Positions 29,958 through 38,767 of a stretch of DNA of 64,000 bases are shown here, in pieces. This DNA comes from Chlorobium sp. (GTDB lineage: Bacteria > Bacteroidota > Chlorobiia > Chlorobiales > Chlorobiaceae): contig SZXW01000002.1 in the NCBI GenBank assembly GCA_005862285.1, positions 308,018 through 372,017 on the forward strand. The letters run 5' to 3'. A program made the position numbers and the translations under genes. The notes under the pieces were generated by a model. It did not search any database. It had not been told where the DNA came from and saw nothing but the letters and a program-made list of their open reading frames with translations. The stretch's first letter is position 1, and the number at the start of each line of letters is the position of its first letter.

Positions 29958-32904
29958 CGAGGAAAACACGGTCGAACAGATGGTTCTCGACACGCTCAGC
30001 GGCAAGGTGCCGGAGGGTATGGTCGTTGAGGAGCCGGAAGTTTACATGAGTGGTTACAACGACTGGAGGTATGTTCCTGCCGAAAAACTTTCCCGTCAGT
30101 ATTCCGATGTGCTGGTCGAGCCGATGGTGCGCGATGCGCTCATGCGCCTGAACCCGGAAATTAAAGCCCGGCCTGACCTCGTTGACCAGGTATTTTATCA
30201 TCTCCGGGCCATACTGCTTTCCGTGCAGGGCGAAGGCTTGGTTCGGGCTAACGAGATGTTTTCCGAGTGGTTACGAGGAGAGAAGTCCATGCCTTTCGGC
30301 GATGATGGAGAGCACACTCCGGTTCGCCTGATCGATTTTGATGACCTGGGTAACAATGATTATGTGGTGACGAGCCAGTGGGTCTACCCGGTGAAGGAGG
30401 GCGGTCGCCGGTTCGATATCGTTCTCTTGGTCAACGGTATTCCTCTGGTGATCGGGGAAGCGAAAACGCCGGTGCGTCCGGCGGTGACCTGGGTGGACGC
30501 TGCCAGTGACATCCATAACGGTTACGAACTGAGCGTGCCGCAAATGTTTGTCCCGAATGTTTTTTCTTTTGCTACGGAAGGGAAATGCTATCGTTACGGT
30601 TCGGTGCGCATGTCTATAGATATCTGGGGACCGTGGCACATAGGGGAGAAAAGGTTGGAGGGATCGTTAACTGATGTGCAGCGTTCGATCCGTTCCATGA
30701 TTCATCCGCACATTGTGCTCGACATCCTTCAGAACTTCGCCCTCTTCGCCACCGACAAGAAACATCGACGAATCAAGATCATCTGCCGCTACCAGCAGTA
30801 TGAAGCGGCAAACCTGATGGTTGCCCGTGTGGTCAATGGATATCCTAAGAAAGGGCTTATCTGGCACTTCCAGGGCTCCGGCAAGTCGCTGCTGATGGTC
30901 TTTGCCGCACAGAAACTGCGGATGCACAGCAAGCTCGGCAATCCGACGGTGCTGATCGTTGTTGACCGCATTGACCTCGATACCCAGATTACCGCCACGT
31001 TCAGTGCCGCCGATATTCCTAACATGGCCAAGGCTTCGAACCGGCAGGAACTGCAGTCTCTCCTCGCGGCGGATAGCCGCAAGATCATCATCACCACCAT
31101 TCACAAATTCGCCGAGGCCGGCGGCTGCCTGAACGAACGCCCGAACATCATCGTGATGGTGGACGAAGCGCACCGCACGCAGGAGGGCGACTTGGGTCGA
31201 AAGATGCGCGAAGCCCTGCCGAATGCATTTCTTTTCGGCCTGACCGGAACGCCGATCAATAAAAGGGAGCGCAACACTTTCTGGGCTTTTGGCGCGGATG
31301 AGGACGAGCATGGGTACATGAGCCGGTATTCGTTTCAGGAATCGATCCGGGACAAGGCCACGCTGCCGCTTCATTTCGAGGCGGTTGACGTGAAGCTGCA
31401 TATCGACAGGGCGGCGATCGACGAAGCTTATTCCCAGATAACCGATCAGTTGAACGACGAGGATCGTGACGAACTGACAAGGCGGGCAGCGAAAACTGCC
31501 ATCCTGATCAAAGCGCCAGAACGGGTACAGGCGATATGCAGGCACATTGTAAGGCACTTTCAGGAGAAGGTCGAGCCGAACGGCTTCAAGGCCCTGGTGG
31601 TTACTTTCGATAGGGAGTGCTGCGTTCTGTACAAAAAAGCACTGGATGAGCTGATCGGTTCCGAGGCAAGCGCTATTGTCATGCATACCCAGGGAGGAAA
31701 GTCCGACGAATATGTGAAATGGAAACTGAGCAAGGATGAAGAGGAAAAGCTGCTCGACCGGTTCAGGGATCAAAGTGACCCGCTCAATTTTCTGATTGTT
31801 ACATCCAAACTGCTGACCGGATTCGATGCGCCAATTCTCCAGACCATGTATCTGGATAAACCTGTGAAAGATCACAGTCTGCTGCAGGCCATCTGCCGCA
31901 CCAATCGGGTTTATCCTGGCAAGACGCATGGATTGATCGTAGACTATCTCGGAATTTTCGACGATGTTGCCAGTGCGCTCGATTTCGATGAAAAAGCCGT
32001 GCTCAAGGTCATCACCAATCTTGACGAGCTCAAAAAAGAGTTACCTGTGAGCATGACGAAATGCCTTGCGTTTTTCCCTGATGCGGATTGCACGCTTGGA
32101 GGTTATGAAGGATTGATTGCTGCGCAGGACTGTCTGCCTGACAATGAGACCAGAGACAGATTCGCTGCAGAATTTTCCGTGCTTTCCCGGTTATGGGAAG
32201 CCCTTTCCCCGGATTCATGCCTCAGCACCTATGAAACGGAGTATAAATGGCTGGCGCAGGTCTATGAATCGGTAAAACCTCCAAGCGGTAACGGCAAGCT
32301 CCTATGGCATGCGCTTGGCGCGAAAACCATTGAACTGGTTCACGAAAACGTGCATCTTGAAGCCATGCGGGACGACCTCGAAACGCTGGTCATGGATGCC
32401 GAAATCCTCGAACGTATTCTCAATACCAAAGACCCTGAGAAAAAAACGAAAGAAATCGAAATCAAACTTATCGCCCGGATTCGTAGGCATAAGGACAATC
32501 CTGTATTTATCGCTCTGGGTGAGCGGCTCGAGAAACTGAAAGAGCAGAACGAAGCCGGATTGCTGCACAGCATAGAATTTTTAAAGGCCCTCCTGACCCT
32601 CGCAAAAGAAGTTGTTGAGGCAGAAAAGAAGGTCGATCCGATAGACGAGCAATCAAAAGCGAAAGCGGCTCTGACCGAACTGTTTGCTGAAGTGAAAAGC
32701 GGCAAGTTACCTGTGGTTGTCGAGCGAATTGTTGCAGATATTGATGAAATTGTGCGCATGGTTCGCTTTCCCGGTTGGCAGAACACGTTAAAGGGGGAGC
32801 GCGAGGTACAGAAGGCTTTGCGAAAAGTGATTTACGTGAAATACCAACTCAAGGATCAGGAGCTGTTCGACAAGGCTTTCGGGTACATCCGGCAGTACTA
32901 CTGA
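29950..32904 (+). CDS. hsdR: Type I restriction endonuclease subunit
   Basis: The 984-residue motor-nuclease cleaves unmethylated DNA after ATP-driven translocation. The N-terminal nuclease has Asp156 and Glu170-Ala-Lys172 (VIGEAK). The SF2 motor follows with Walker A FQGSGKSLL, DEAH in MVDEAHRTQEG, and LTGTP. LTGFDAP and AICRTNRVYPGK mark the later helicase motifs. The C-terminal ~200 residues are helical and should contact the methylase. The ATG at 29,950 has GGAAGAGGAG 6 bases upstream; it overlaps the hsdS stop. The gene appears intact, so the system is likely active. Confidence 0.95.
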   Translation: MFNEENTVEQMVLDTLSGKVPEGMVVEEPEVYMSGYNDWRYVPAEKLSRQYSDVLVEPMVRDALMRLNPEIKARPDLVDQVFYHLRAILLSVQGEGLVRANEMFSEWLRGEKSMPFGDDGEHTPVRLIDFDDLGNNDYVVTSQWVYPVKEGGRRFDIVLLVNGIPLVIGEAKTPVRPAVTWVDAASDIHNGYELSVPQMFVPNVFSFATEGKCYRYGSVRMSIDIWGPWHIGEKRLEGSLTDVQRSIRSMIHPHIVLDILQNFALFATDKKHRRIKIICRYQQYEAANLMVARVVNGYPKKGLIWHFQGSGKSLLMVFAAQKLRMHSKLGNPTVLIVVDRIDLDTQITATFSAADIPNMAKASNRQELQSLLAADSRKIIITTIHKFAEAGGCLNERPNIIVMVDEAHRTQEGDLGRKMREALPNAFLFGLTGTPINKRERNTFWAFGADEDEHGYMSRYSFQESIRDKATLPLHFEAVDVKLHIDRAAIDEAYSQITDQLNDEDRDELTRRAAKTAILIKAPERVQAICRHIVRHFQEKVEPNGFKALVVTFDRECCVLYKKALDELIGSEASAIVMHTQGGKSDEYVKWKLSKDEEEKLLDRFRDQSDPLNFLIVTSKLLTGFDAPILQTMYLDKPVKDHSLLQAICRTNRVYPGKTHGLIVDYLGIFDDVASALDFDEKAVLKVITNLDELKKELPVSMTKCLAFFPDADCTLGGYEGLIAAQDCLPDNETRDRFAAEFSVLSRLWEALSPDSCLSTYETEYKWLAQVYESVKPPSGNGKLLWHALGAKTIELVHENVHLEAMRDDLETLVMDAEILERILNTKDPEKKTKEIEIKLIARIRRHKDNPVFIALGERLEKLKEQNEAGLLHSIEFLKALLTLAKEVVEAEKKVDPIDEQSKAKAALTELFAEVKSGKLPVVVERIVADIDEIVRMVRFPGWQNTLKGEREVQKALRKVIYVKYQLKDQELFDKAFGYIRQYY

Positions 32905-33208
32905 TATTTCGTATTTCAATACGCTATGGAAAAGAGGTAAGGACTCTGACAATCCAATTCAAGGTATAGGTAACCTTATTGACCCAATCGGTTCAGTAGA
33001 TGATTCGAGTGCAGGATTTTCTTGATTTTTCCTATATTAACAATTGTAAACATCTCCCGATACCCGTCAGTAAATCAGTACCCCGACCGCATTGCCTGTT
33101 AGAGAAATTGCGCTCAGTTCGCCAGCGTAACTTTCAACTCGCCAGTGTTTACGCCTTGCCCGGTAACCGGGGAGCAGTGTAGTGTTTTCGTATCAGATAC
33201 CGAAAGTC
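32905..33208 (+). other. Intergenic region between hsdR and the TIR-FGE gene
   Basis: These 304 bases contain no convincing coding frame. No strong rho-independent terminator for the RM operon is visible. The promoter of the TIR-FGE gene should lie here. Confidence 0.4.
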
Positions 33209-34714
33209 ATGAGCGATATTTTCTTCAGTTACGCCCGCGAAGACGAGGAGCGGGTTAAGCCCATCGTGGAAGCGCTGGAACGCCAGGGGTGGAGCGTTTT
33301 CTGGGACAGAAAAATTCCGCCCGGCAAAACATTTCATCAGCATATTGAGAAGCAGCTCGATGCGGCTGATTGCATGGTTGTGGTGTGGTCAAATTATTCG
33401 TTTGATTCCAAATGGGTGCTGGAAGAGGCCGAGGAAGGAAAAAACAGGGAAATTCTCGTTCCGATCCTGATCGACAAGGTCAAACCCCCTTTTGGATTCA
33501 GGAATATCCAGGCTGCCGACCTGACTGCATGGAACCATGATGCCGGGCATCCGCAGTTCGGAATATTTGTCAATGCAATAGATTCAATTCTTCCAAAATC
33601 TGGAGATGGAACTGTAATCATTGAACAAGAACCGCCTCCGCCAGAGAGTACTGAACCAATACATCAACCTCAAGAGCCAACACATTCGAATCTTCCCAGA
33701 TCCGATGGTGAAACTGTAATCATTAAACCTGATCCTCCACCGGGACCAAAACTAAAAACCTCCTTATGGATTGTTTTGCCTGTTATTATGTTGCTGTTGA
33801 TCTCTTCGCTTGTTATTTACCAGTGCAAAAAACTTTCTCCATCTACCGAGCCGCCTGCAAATCCCGCGAATATAGATTCTGTTGCATCGAAACTTAAGCT
33901 TCCAGACAATTTCGTGCTGATCAAGGGAGGATCATTTACCATGGGCAGCCTGGAAGGAGAATATGGCCATCAAAGTGATGAAACTCAGCATACAGTTAAG
34001 CTCGGTGATTTCGCGATGTGCCGGTATGAGGTAACCGTCGGAGAATATCTCCGGTTTGCCAAAGAGACAAAAAGCCATTATCCAGCATGGCTGAATGCGG
34101 ACAGCATCAGTACAGGCAATAAAGATTTTTATAAAAATCTCGAAGAAGCGCTGACTGGTGAGCGGTACCCGATTGTAGGAGTGTCATGGAATGATGCGCA
34201 GGCTTATTGCGAGTGGCTTACGAAGAAGTGGAAAAACGGCCGCTATCGTCTGCCGACGGAGGCAGAGTGGGAGTACGCCTGCCGGGGAGGGACTGCTTCA
34301 CCATTCAATACCGGCGAGAACCTGACAACCGTTCAGGCGAATTATGACGGGAACTTTCCTTATTGGAACAACCCGAAGGGAGAATATCGCCGGAAAACGG
34401 TGATGGTTGAGAGTTTCAAACCCAATGACTATGGATTGTTCAACATGCACGGCAATGTATGGGAATGGTGCCATGACTGGTATGATGGGAAGTACTTTGA
34501 TGAGTGTCTGAAGAAAGGTATTGTTGATAATCCGCTGGGACCTGAGAGGGGTTCGCATCGTGTTGTTCGTGGCGGGAGTTGGGTTAGTCGAGCGCGGTAC
34601 TGCCGGTCAGCGTGCCGCAACTATGGCGCACCCAACATTCGAAGCGATGGCGTGGGCTTCCGCCTGGTGTTCGTCCCCCAAGTTCAAAGCACGGCTCATC
34701 CGGCAAAGATGTGA
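33209..34714 (+). CDS. TIR domain - transmembrane - FGE-sulfatase/C-type-lectin fusion with DGR-like variable C-terminus
   Basis: The 501-residue protein starts MSDIFFSYAREDEERVK, a TIR domain (1-~125) with Trp69-Val-x-x-Glu73, where the glutamate matches the NAD-cleaving residue of enzymatic TIRs. A proline-rich linker (PPPPE, PDPPPGP) leads to one membrane helix (~186-208). An FGE/SUMF1 domain follows (~231-485) with GGSFTMGS, YEVTVGEYL, YPIVGVSWNDAQAYCEWL, YRLPTEAEWEYACRGG and GNVWEWCHDWY. It ends RVVRGGSW...GFRLVF; the codons between (34,583-34,654) look like the variable region of a diversity-generating retroelement. The ATG at 33,209 is preferred to a GTG 27 bases earlier. No reverse transcriptase or template repeat is in the window. 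FGE catalytic cysteines are not expected in such lectin-like versions. Confidence 0.9.
   Translation: MSDIFFSYAREDEERVKPIVEALERQGWSVFWDRKIPPGKTFHQHIEKQLDAADCMVVVWSNYSFDSKWVLEEAEEGKNREILVPILIDKVKPPFGFRNIQAADLTAWNHDAGHPQFGIFVNAIDSILPKSGDGTVIIEQEPPPPESTEPIHQPQEPTHSNLPRSDGETVIIKPDPPPGPKLKTSLWIVLPVIMLLLISSLVIYQCKKLSPSTEPPANPANIDSVASKLKLPDNFVLIKGGSFTMGSLEGEYGHQSDETQHTVKLGDFAMCRYEVTVGEYLRFAKETKSHYPAWLNADSISTGNKDFYKNLEEALTGERYPIVGVSWNDAQAYCEWLTKKWKNGRYRLPTEAEWEYACRGGTASPFNTGENLTTVQANYDGNFPYWNNPKGEYRRKTVMVESFKPNDYGLFNMHGNVWEWCHDWYDGKYFDECLKKGIVDNPLGPERGSHRVVRGGSWVSRARYCRSACRNYGAPNIRSDGVGFRLVFVPQVQSTAHPAKM
34580..34667 (+). other. Putative DGR variable region (VR) in the FGE domain
   Basis: Between the invariant Trp codon (34,580) and the GFRL codons (34,655-34,666), ten codons (GTT, AGT, TAC, TGC, TAT, GGC, ATT, AGC, GAT, GGC) all end in C or T and can each be derived from AAC or AAT by changing only the first two bases; two AAC codons remain. 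Adenine-specific mutagenesis of AAY template codons gives this pattern in known DGRs with C-type-lectin/FGE targets. The template repeat that would prove it is not in the window. Confidence 0.6.
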
Positions 34715-34912
34715 GATGGCGGGCAGGGGGCAGGCGGCGCCAGGGACGCAGCGCCGGAAGCCACCGTAACGCCATCGAGCGGAGGGGCTACAAGGAATGC
34801 TTGCCGATGCGGATGCTTGTTTCAATTTTTTTACGACCTTTTCACGAAAGAGAATTTCGGATGACAAATCGTGAAGAAGTTCTTTAATTTCCCTTTGATC
34901 ATCGTTTAACAT
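34607..34912 (-). pseudogene. Possible remnant gene: short helical N-terminus running into the GC-rich block
   Basis: Reading leftwards from an ATG at 34,910-34,912, the first ~32 codons give a plausible acidic/basic helix (LNDDQREIKELLHDLSSEIL, then FREKVVKKLKQ). At about 34,810 the composition changes abruptly to GC-rich and the frame continues antisense to the TIR-FGE C-terminus, which is unlikely to be coding. The picture fits a small gene whose 3' end was replaced when the GC-rich block arrived. It could equally be chance, and no family is recognised. Confidence 0.3.
34735..34756 (+). repeat. GC-rich inverted repeat downstream of the putative VR
   Basis: CGGCGC (34,735-34,740) and GCGCCG (34,751-34,756) are perfect complements separated by 10 bases. 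The hairpin lies just after the stop codon of the TIR-FGE gene inside a GC-rich block. DGR target sites often carry a hairpin soon after the VR, but this one is about 68 bases past it and has a longer loop than described examples. No T-run follows, so it is a poor terminator. Confidence 0.4.
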
Positions 34913-34926
34913 AAAATACCCTCCAT

Positions 34927-35799
34927 ATGGAAACAAAGAAAAGGTTCAGGCCGGAGAAGCTGTATGCGCTTGGCTTGACAGGCATTGTTACGGTTTTTAT
35001 TTCCGGATGTGCAGCCAATCTGCAATCGGTGGGCAATTTCGCTAAAATATCATCCTCGACCTCCGATTATCAGCAGATCGTCAAGGACTATGCCGACACG
35101 CCAAAAATTCTGAAGCGCTATTCGCCGGATCGTATGGCTGGTGATCAGGACATCCGTATTGAAGAATATGCCCAACAAAAAAAGCAGCTGGAAAATGTCC
35201 AGACAATCCTCGCTGCCTACATGAGTGCACTGGGAGATCTTGCTGTCGACAATCTACCGAACGTAGATGACAGAATAACCGGGATCACCGGCGCGCTTAC
35301 CTCGATAAATCCGAATTTAAAAACCATAACCGATCCAGCCGGAGAGATAGCGAAAGTACTGATTCGTGAAGTTGGCGATCAATGGCGGCAGAGCAAAATC
35401 AAAACAATCATCAGGGAATGTGATCCTCATGTGCAGTCAGTTATTGCCGGCTTGAAACACATTATCGATATTGATATGAGAGCTGCTTTGGATGTTGAGA
35501 GAAAAGCGATAACCGACACGTTTGACAGCTGGAAAGCCGATGCCATAAGCCATAAGGAATCAGTGGACGGCGCTCAAAGGGTAGCGAGGGTGCTCAAGGA
35601 GGAGCGGCTGAATGAACTGGCTGCGAGGAATGAAAAACTCGATGCCTATATAAAGATTCTTGATACCATCGCGAAGGGGCATGCAGACCTGAATAAAAAT
35701 ATTGACAAACTTGACGAAAAGACCCTGACAGCAAGACTTCAGGGATACAGCAAGGATCTTCTGACCATACAGAAAAACATCGCCAAATTAACCAATTAA
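34927..35799 (+). CDS. Predicted helical lipoprotein, unknown family
   Basis: The 290-residue protein has a positively charged start, a hydrophobic stretch (12-25) and a lipobox ending Ile-Ser-Gly-Cys28, so it should be lipid-anchored after export. The rest is polar and predicted to be largely alpha-helical with heptad-like spacing (KQLENVQTILAAYMSALGDL and the closing KDLLTIQKNIAKL). I recognise no enzyme motif or named family. It follows the TIR-FGE gene by 212 bases and precedes the next small gene by 18 bases on the same strand; the latter two look like an operon. A role with the membrane-bound TIR-FGE protein is conceivable but unproven. Confidence 0.8.
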   Translation: METKKRFRPEKLYALGLTGIVTVFISGCAANLQSVGNFAKISSSTSDYQQIVKDYADTPKILKRYSPDRMAGDQDIRIEEYAQQKKQLENVQTILAAYMSALGDLAVDNLPNVDDRITGITGALTSINPNLKTITDPAGEIAKVLIREVGDQWRQSKIKTIIRECDPHVQSVIAGLKHIIDIDMRAALDVERKAITDTFDSWKADAISHKESVDGAQRVARVLKEERLNELAARNEKLDAYIKILDTIAKGHADLNKNIDKLDEKTLTARLQGYSKDLLTIQKNIAKLTN

Positions 35800-35817
35800 A
35801 CCTTGGGAGAGCTGCTA

Positions 35818-36207
35818 ATGTCTGATGAAAATCCAAGTGATCTGGGAAAAATATTCAGGGACCTTTCAACTTTGATCGGTGATTTCAGGATCAGTAACTG
35901 GGGAGATCTGACCGAAGAGGATCGGCAGACCCTTGAAGATGCCGAGTGGACATTGCTAAACTACTCGAGTGATTTCATCAGAAATGATGTTGAAAATACC
36001 CTCAACAGCATGAATGTCGATCTCGAAGCGATTTCAAAAGCCACCAGTGATGCAAAGGAAGCAGTCAAGGCCATTACCTCCGTAAAAAACGTTTTGACCC
36101 TTACGGCAAATATTATCGCTTTGGGTGGAGCGATAACCTCCGGAAATGTCGGGGCAATCTCAGGGGCGATCGGAACATTATCTCAAACGATTGCAAGTGT
36201 AAAGTGA
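35818..36207 (+). CDS. Small helical protein with hydrophobic glycine-rich C-terminus
   Basis: The 129-residue product starts at an ATG with GGGAGA about 10 bases upstream. Its first half is acidic; the second half is a long helix (VEAIS-type repeats of Ser/Ala/Lys) ending in a glycine/alanine-rich hydrophobic stretch (TLTANIIALGGAITSGNVGA, then ISGAIGTL). That tail could insert into a membrane or pack as a helical hairpin, as in some pore-forming or phage-holin-like proteins, but I recognise no family. It follows the lipoprotein gene closely and is probably co-transcribed with it. Confidence 0.75.
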   Translation: MSDENPSDLGKIFRDLSTLIGDFRISNWGDLTEEDRQTLEDAEWTLLNYSSDFIRNDVENTLNSMNVDLEAISKATSDAKEAVKAITSVKNVLTLTANIIALGGAITSGNVGAISGAIGTLSQTIASVK

Positions 36208-36537
36208 GTGTTGCTGTCAGCTTGAGCCATTTGTTCCGGAGCATAGTATGCCTGTGAATCCTGACGGAACTGTGCTTTTCCGGGGCGGACATGAGTGCCT
36301 GCTATACAGATACAGAATTCCGGAACTGAACCCTGAATAACGATACAGATTCGTCAACGATAAGAAAGTGAATGCGGGCGAATTCGGACCCTCCTTTTTG
36401 TTGCCCGACTCCTTTTTTTCCATAAATTGAAAGTACATAGCGCATGAAATGAGTAAGACAGTCGTCTTATACATAAAATTAAAGTCTGTTTAACCGTGAA
36501 TCCTGATGACAGTATTCCGCTGCGGTCTGTTCTGACG
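36208..36537 (+). other. Intergenic region upstream of the efflux operon
   Basis: About 330 bases with no convincing gene. Minus-strand open frames here give products without recognisable features. The region should hold the promoter of the tolC-type operon. Confidence 0.4.
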
Positions 36538-37803
36538 ATGAAAAGAAGAATCTCCCTGCTTCTTGTGATGCCACTGATGCTTGCATTTTCCGCTCTCCAT
36601 GCGGAAGAGACCCTGACCTGGCAGCAGTGCATAGCGGAAACGAAGCAGGCGCATCCCGACCTCTATTCCGCTCTCGCTTCCATTCAGCAGGCTGAAGCCG
36701 ATAAAAGCATTACCGGGAGTGCGCTGCTGCCTAAACTCACCTCCAGTATCAGCGCCCAGCGGGAAGGAACGACGGATAACGGCGGGAGCAGCTACTCTTC
36801 CTATTCCTATTCGCTCAATGCCCGTCAGCTTCTCTTTGACGGACACAAAATCTCAAGCCAGGTTTCCGGCAATGAAGAGTCCATCAAGGCGGCCCGGTTC
36901 AACTTCAGTACCGTCTCTGCAGCCGTCCGGTATGCATTGCGCTCGGCTTTCGTCCAGCTGCTCAAGGCACAGGACCTTGTCGGTCTGACAAGGGAGATTG
37001 CCGACAGACGAAGCAGGAATTTCCGTCTGATCAATCTTCGCTACAAAGGCGGCCGTGAGCATTCAGGCTCCCTTGCACAGGCACAGGCGGACCTCGAACA
37101 GGCGCAGTTCGAAGTTGCGCAGGCTGAAAGAGGTCTCCTTCTTGCCCAGTCGAAGCTTGCTTCCGCCCTGGGAAGGAACGTCCGTTCACCCTTGAGGATC
37201 AGTGCGGCCTATACTACCTCGTTCAGCTCGGAGGGAAAACCCGATTTTGCAAACCTTGCGAGGAACAATCCGTCCTTTCAGCAGCTTGAAGCAAAAGCCA
37301 GAACGGCACATTTCGAGCTCGATGCGGCGAAAAGCGCTTTTTATCCTGAACTGTACCTCTCTTCATCGGCAGGCAGAAGCACTATCGACATAACCCCGTT
37401 CGATGCCTTGGACTGGAATGCCGGGCTGACCCTTTCCGTGCCGATCTATGAGGGCGGCGCCGGAAAAGCGAGGGTATCGAGGGCAAGGGCTGTTGTCAGC
37501 CAGCAGAATGCCGAGGTAAAGAGCGGGTATCTGCAGATTCTCGATACACTCGAAGAGAGCTGGAAGAATTATCAGGATGCCGTCCAGGCGGTCAGTGTGA
37601 AGAAAAAGTACCTGGCCGCTGCTATGGAGCGGTCGACCATAGCGAACGCGCAGTATTCGAACGGTCTCGTATCGTTCAATGAGTGGGTGATCATTGAAAA
37701 CAATCTTGTCAGTGCTAAAAAAGATTATCTCAATGCCGAAGCAAATCTGTTGATTGCCGAGGCACAGTGGATACAGGCTAAAGGAGGAGGGCTCGATGGG
37801 TAA
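36538..37803 (+). CDS. TolC-family outer-membrane efflux protein
   Basis: From the ATG at 36,538 the 421-residue protein has a signal peptide (KRRISLLLVMPLMLAFSALH, cleavage expected after Ala-Leu-His-Ala), then the two repeated OEP domains: long helices with heptads (ADLEQAQFEVAQAERGLLLA) and beta segments such as YSYSLNARQLLFDG and WNAGLTLSVPIYEGG. TolC-type proteins form the outer-membrane channel of tripartite exporters. A GTG 42 bases upstream would spoil the signal peptide and is rejected. The stop overlaps the start of the adaptor gene, and the ABC transporter follows, so the three work together. Confidence 0.92.
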   Translation: MKRRISLLLVMPLMLAFSALHAEETLTWQQCIAETKQAHPDLYSALASIQQAEADKSITGSALLPKLTSSISAQREGTTDNGGSSYSSYSYSLNARQLLFDGHKISSQVSGNEESIKAARFNFSTVSAAVRYALRSAFVQLLKAQDLVGLTREIADRRSRNFRLINLRYKGGREHSGSLAQAQADLEQAQFEVAQAERGLLLAQSKLASALGRNVRSPLRISAAYTTSFSSEGKPDFANLARNNPSFQQLEAKARTAHFELDAAKSAFYPELYLSSSAGRSTIDITPFDALDWNAGLTLSVPIYEGGAGKARVSRARAVVSQQNAEVKSGYLQILDTLEESWKNYQDAVQAVSVKKKYLAAAMERSTIANAQYSNGLVSFNEWVIIENNLVSAKKDYLNAEANLLIAEAQWIQAKGGGLDG

Positions 37804-38767
37804 AGGGAAAAAAATAATAATGGGTGTGCTGGTTCTGGCAGCTTTGCTGGGAGCTGCCGCTTTCTTTTTTCTCAAAGGCAGCAGGAAACAGGAGAAGAAA
37901 TATGACGAAATCCGGGCGACAAGAGGAACCATCAGCTCGGTAGTCTCAACAACAGGGGCTGTTGAGCCGCAGAACCGCCTCAAGATCAAGTCTTCGGTCA
38001 ATGGCAGGATCGAGGAAATTCTTGTGGACGAAGGCAGGATTGTCAGAAAAGGAGATGTCCTCGCCAGGCTCAGTTCGACCGAACGCGCCGCACTGCTCGA
38101 TGCCGCAAAATTGCAGGGGAAATCGGAGTTGAGCTACTGGCAGAATGTGTACAAGGAAACAGCGGTTATCGCTCCCATGGCGGGACAGGTTATCGTCCGC
38201 AGCATCGATCCCGGCCAGACGGTTACGACAAGCGATTCGCTTTTTGTGCTTTCCGACCGGCTCATTGTCAAGGCATATGTCGATGAAACCGATATCGGAA
38301 AGGTCAAGGTTGGCCAGAAAGCCATGATCGGTCTCGATGCCTATCCAGACATCAAAGTGAAGGGCGTTGTCGATCATATCTATTACGAGTCACACCTGCA
38401 GAACAATGTCAATATTTACAACGTCGATATTATTCCTGAAACAGTTCCTGAAGTCTACCGTTCCGGGATGAGCGCAAATATCGACATCATCGTCGAGCAG
38501 AAAGAGAACGCCCTGCTGCTGCCAACAGGCGCTGTACAGAGCAGGAAAGGCGCGTCTGTTGTAATGCTGAAAAAAGAAGATCCCCAGCAGCCGGACAGTT
38601 ACAGGAAAGTCCGGACCGGTATGCAGGATGGCCGGAACATCGAGATTCTCGAAGGTATATCTGAAAATACGGTTGTACTGATGCCCGATACCATGTTTGT
38701 GCTTCCGACTAAAAATGGAGGTTCGAACCCGTTCATGCCCAAAAGACCACCACCGCAGAAAAGATGA
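37796..38767 (+). CDS. macA: MacA-like periplasmic adaptor (membrane fusion protein)
   Basis: The 323-residue protein has one N-terminal membrane anchor (about 7-26) and the HlyD/RND-adaptor layout: [20 protein letters not shown] and [20 protein letters not shown] (lipoyl-like half), [20 protein letters not shown] (second half), then beta-barrel segments and a proline-rich C-terminus (PKRPPPQKR). The coiled hairpin between the lipoyl halves is short compared with E. coli MacA. The ATG at 37,796 has AAGGAGGAGG just upstream and overlaps the end of the TolC gene; its stop overlaps the macB ATG (ATGA). Confidence 0.9.
   Translation: MGKGKKIIMGVLVLAALLGAAAFFFLKGSRKQEKKYDEIRATRGTISSVVSTTGAVEPQNRLKIKSSVNGRIEEILVDEGRIVRKGDVLARLSSTERAALLDAAKLQGKSELSYWQNVYKETAVIAPMAGQVIVRSIDPGQTVTTSDSLFVLSDRLIVKAYVDETDIGKVKVGQKAMIGLDAYPDIKVKGVVDHIYYESHLQNNVNIYNVDIIPETVPEVYRSGMSANIDIIVEQKENALLLPTGAVQSRKGASVVMLKKEDPQQPDSYRKVRTGMQDGRNIEILEGISENTVVLMPDTMFVLPTKNGGSNPFMPKRPPPQKR

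Noticed and set aside
30667..31929. 420-codon minus-strand frame inside hsdR
   Set aside because: Complete overlap with the conserved HsdR motor domain; the product is low in recognisable motifs. The same reasoning applies to the antisense frames in ribBA (3,417-4,268), glyA (4,216-5,388) and gltB (53,654-54,724).
33182..34926. A complete diversity-generating retroelement
   Set aside because: The target-like tail is present but there is no reverse transcriptase, accessory protein or template repeat in the window, so only a candidate remote target is reported.
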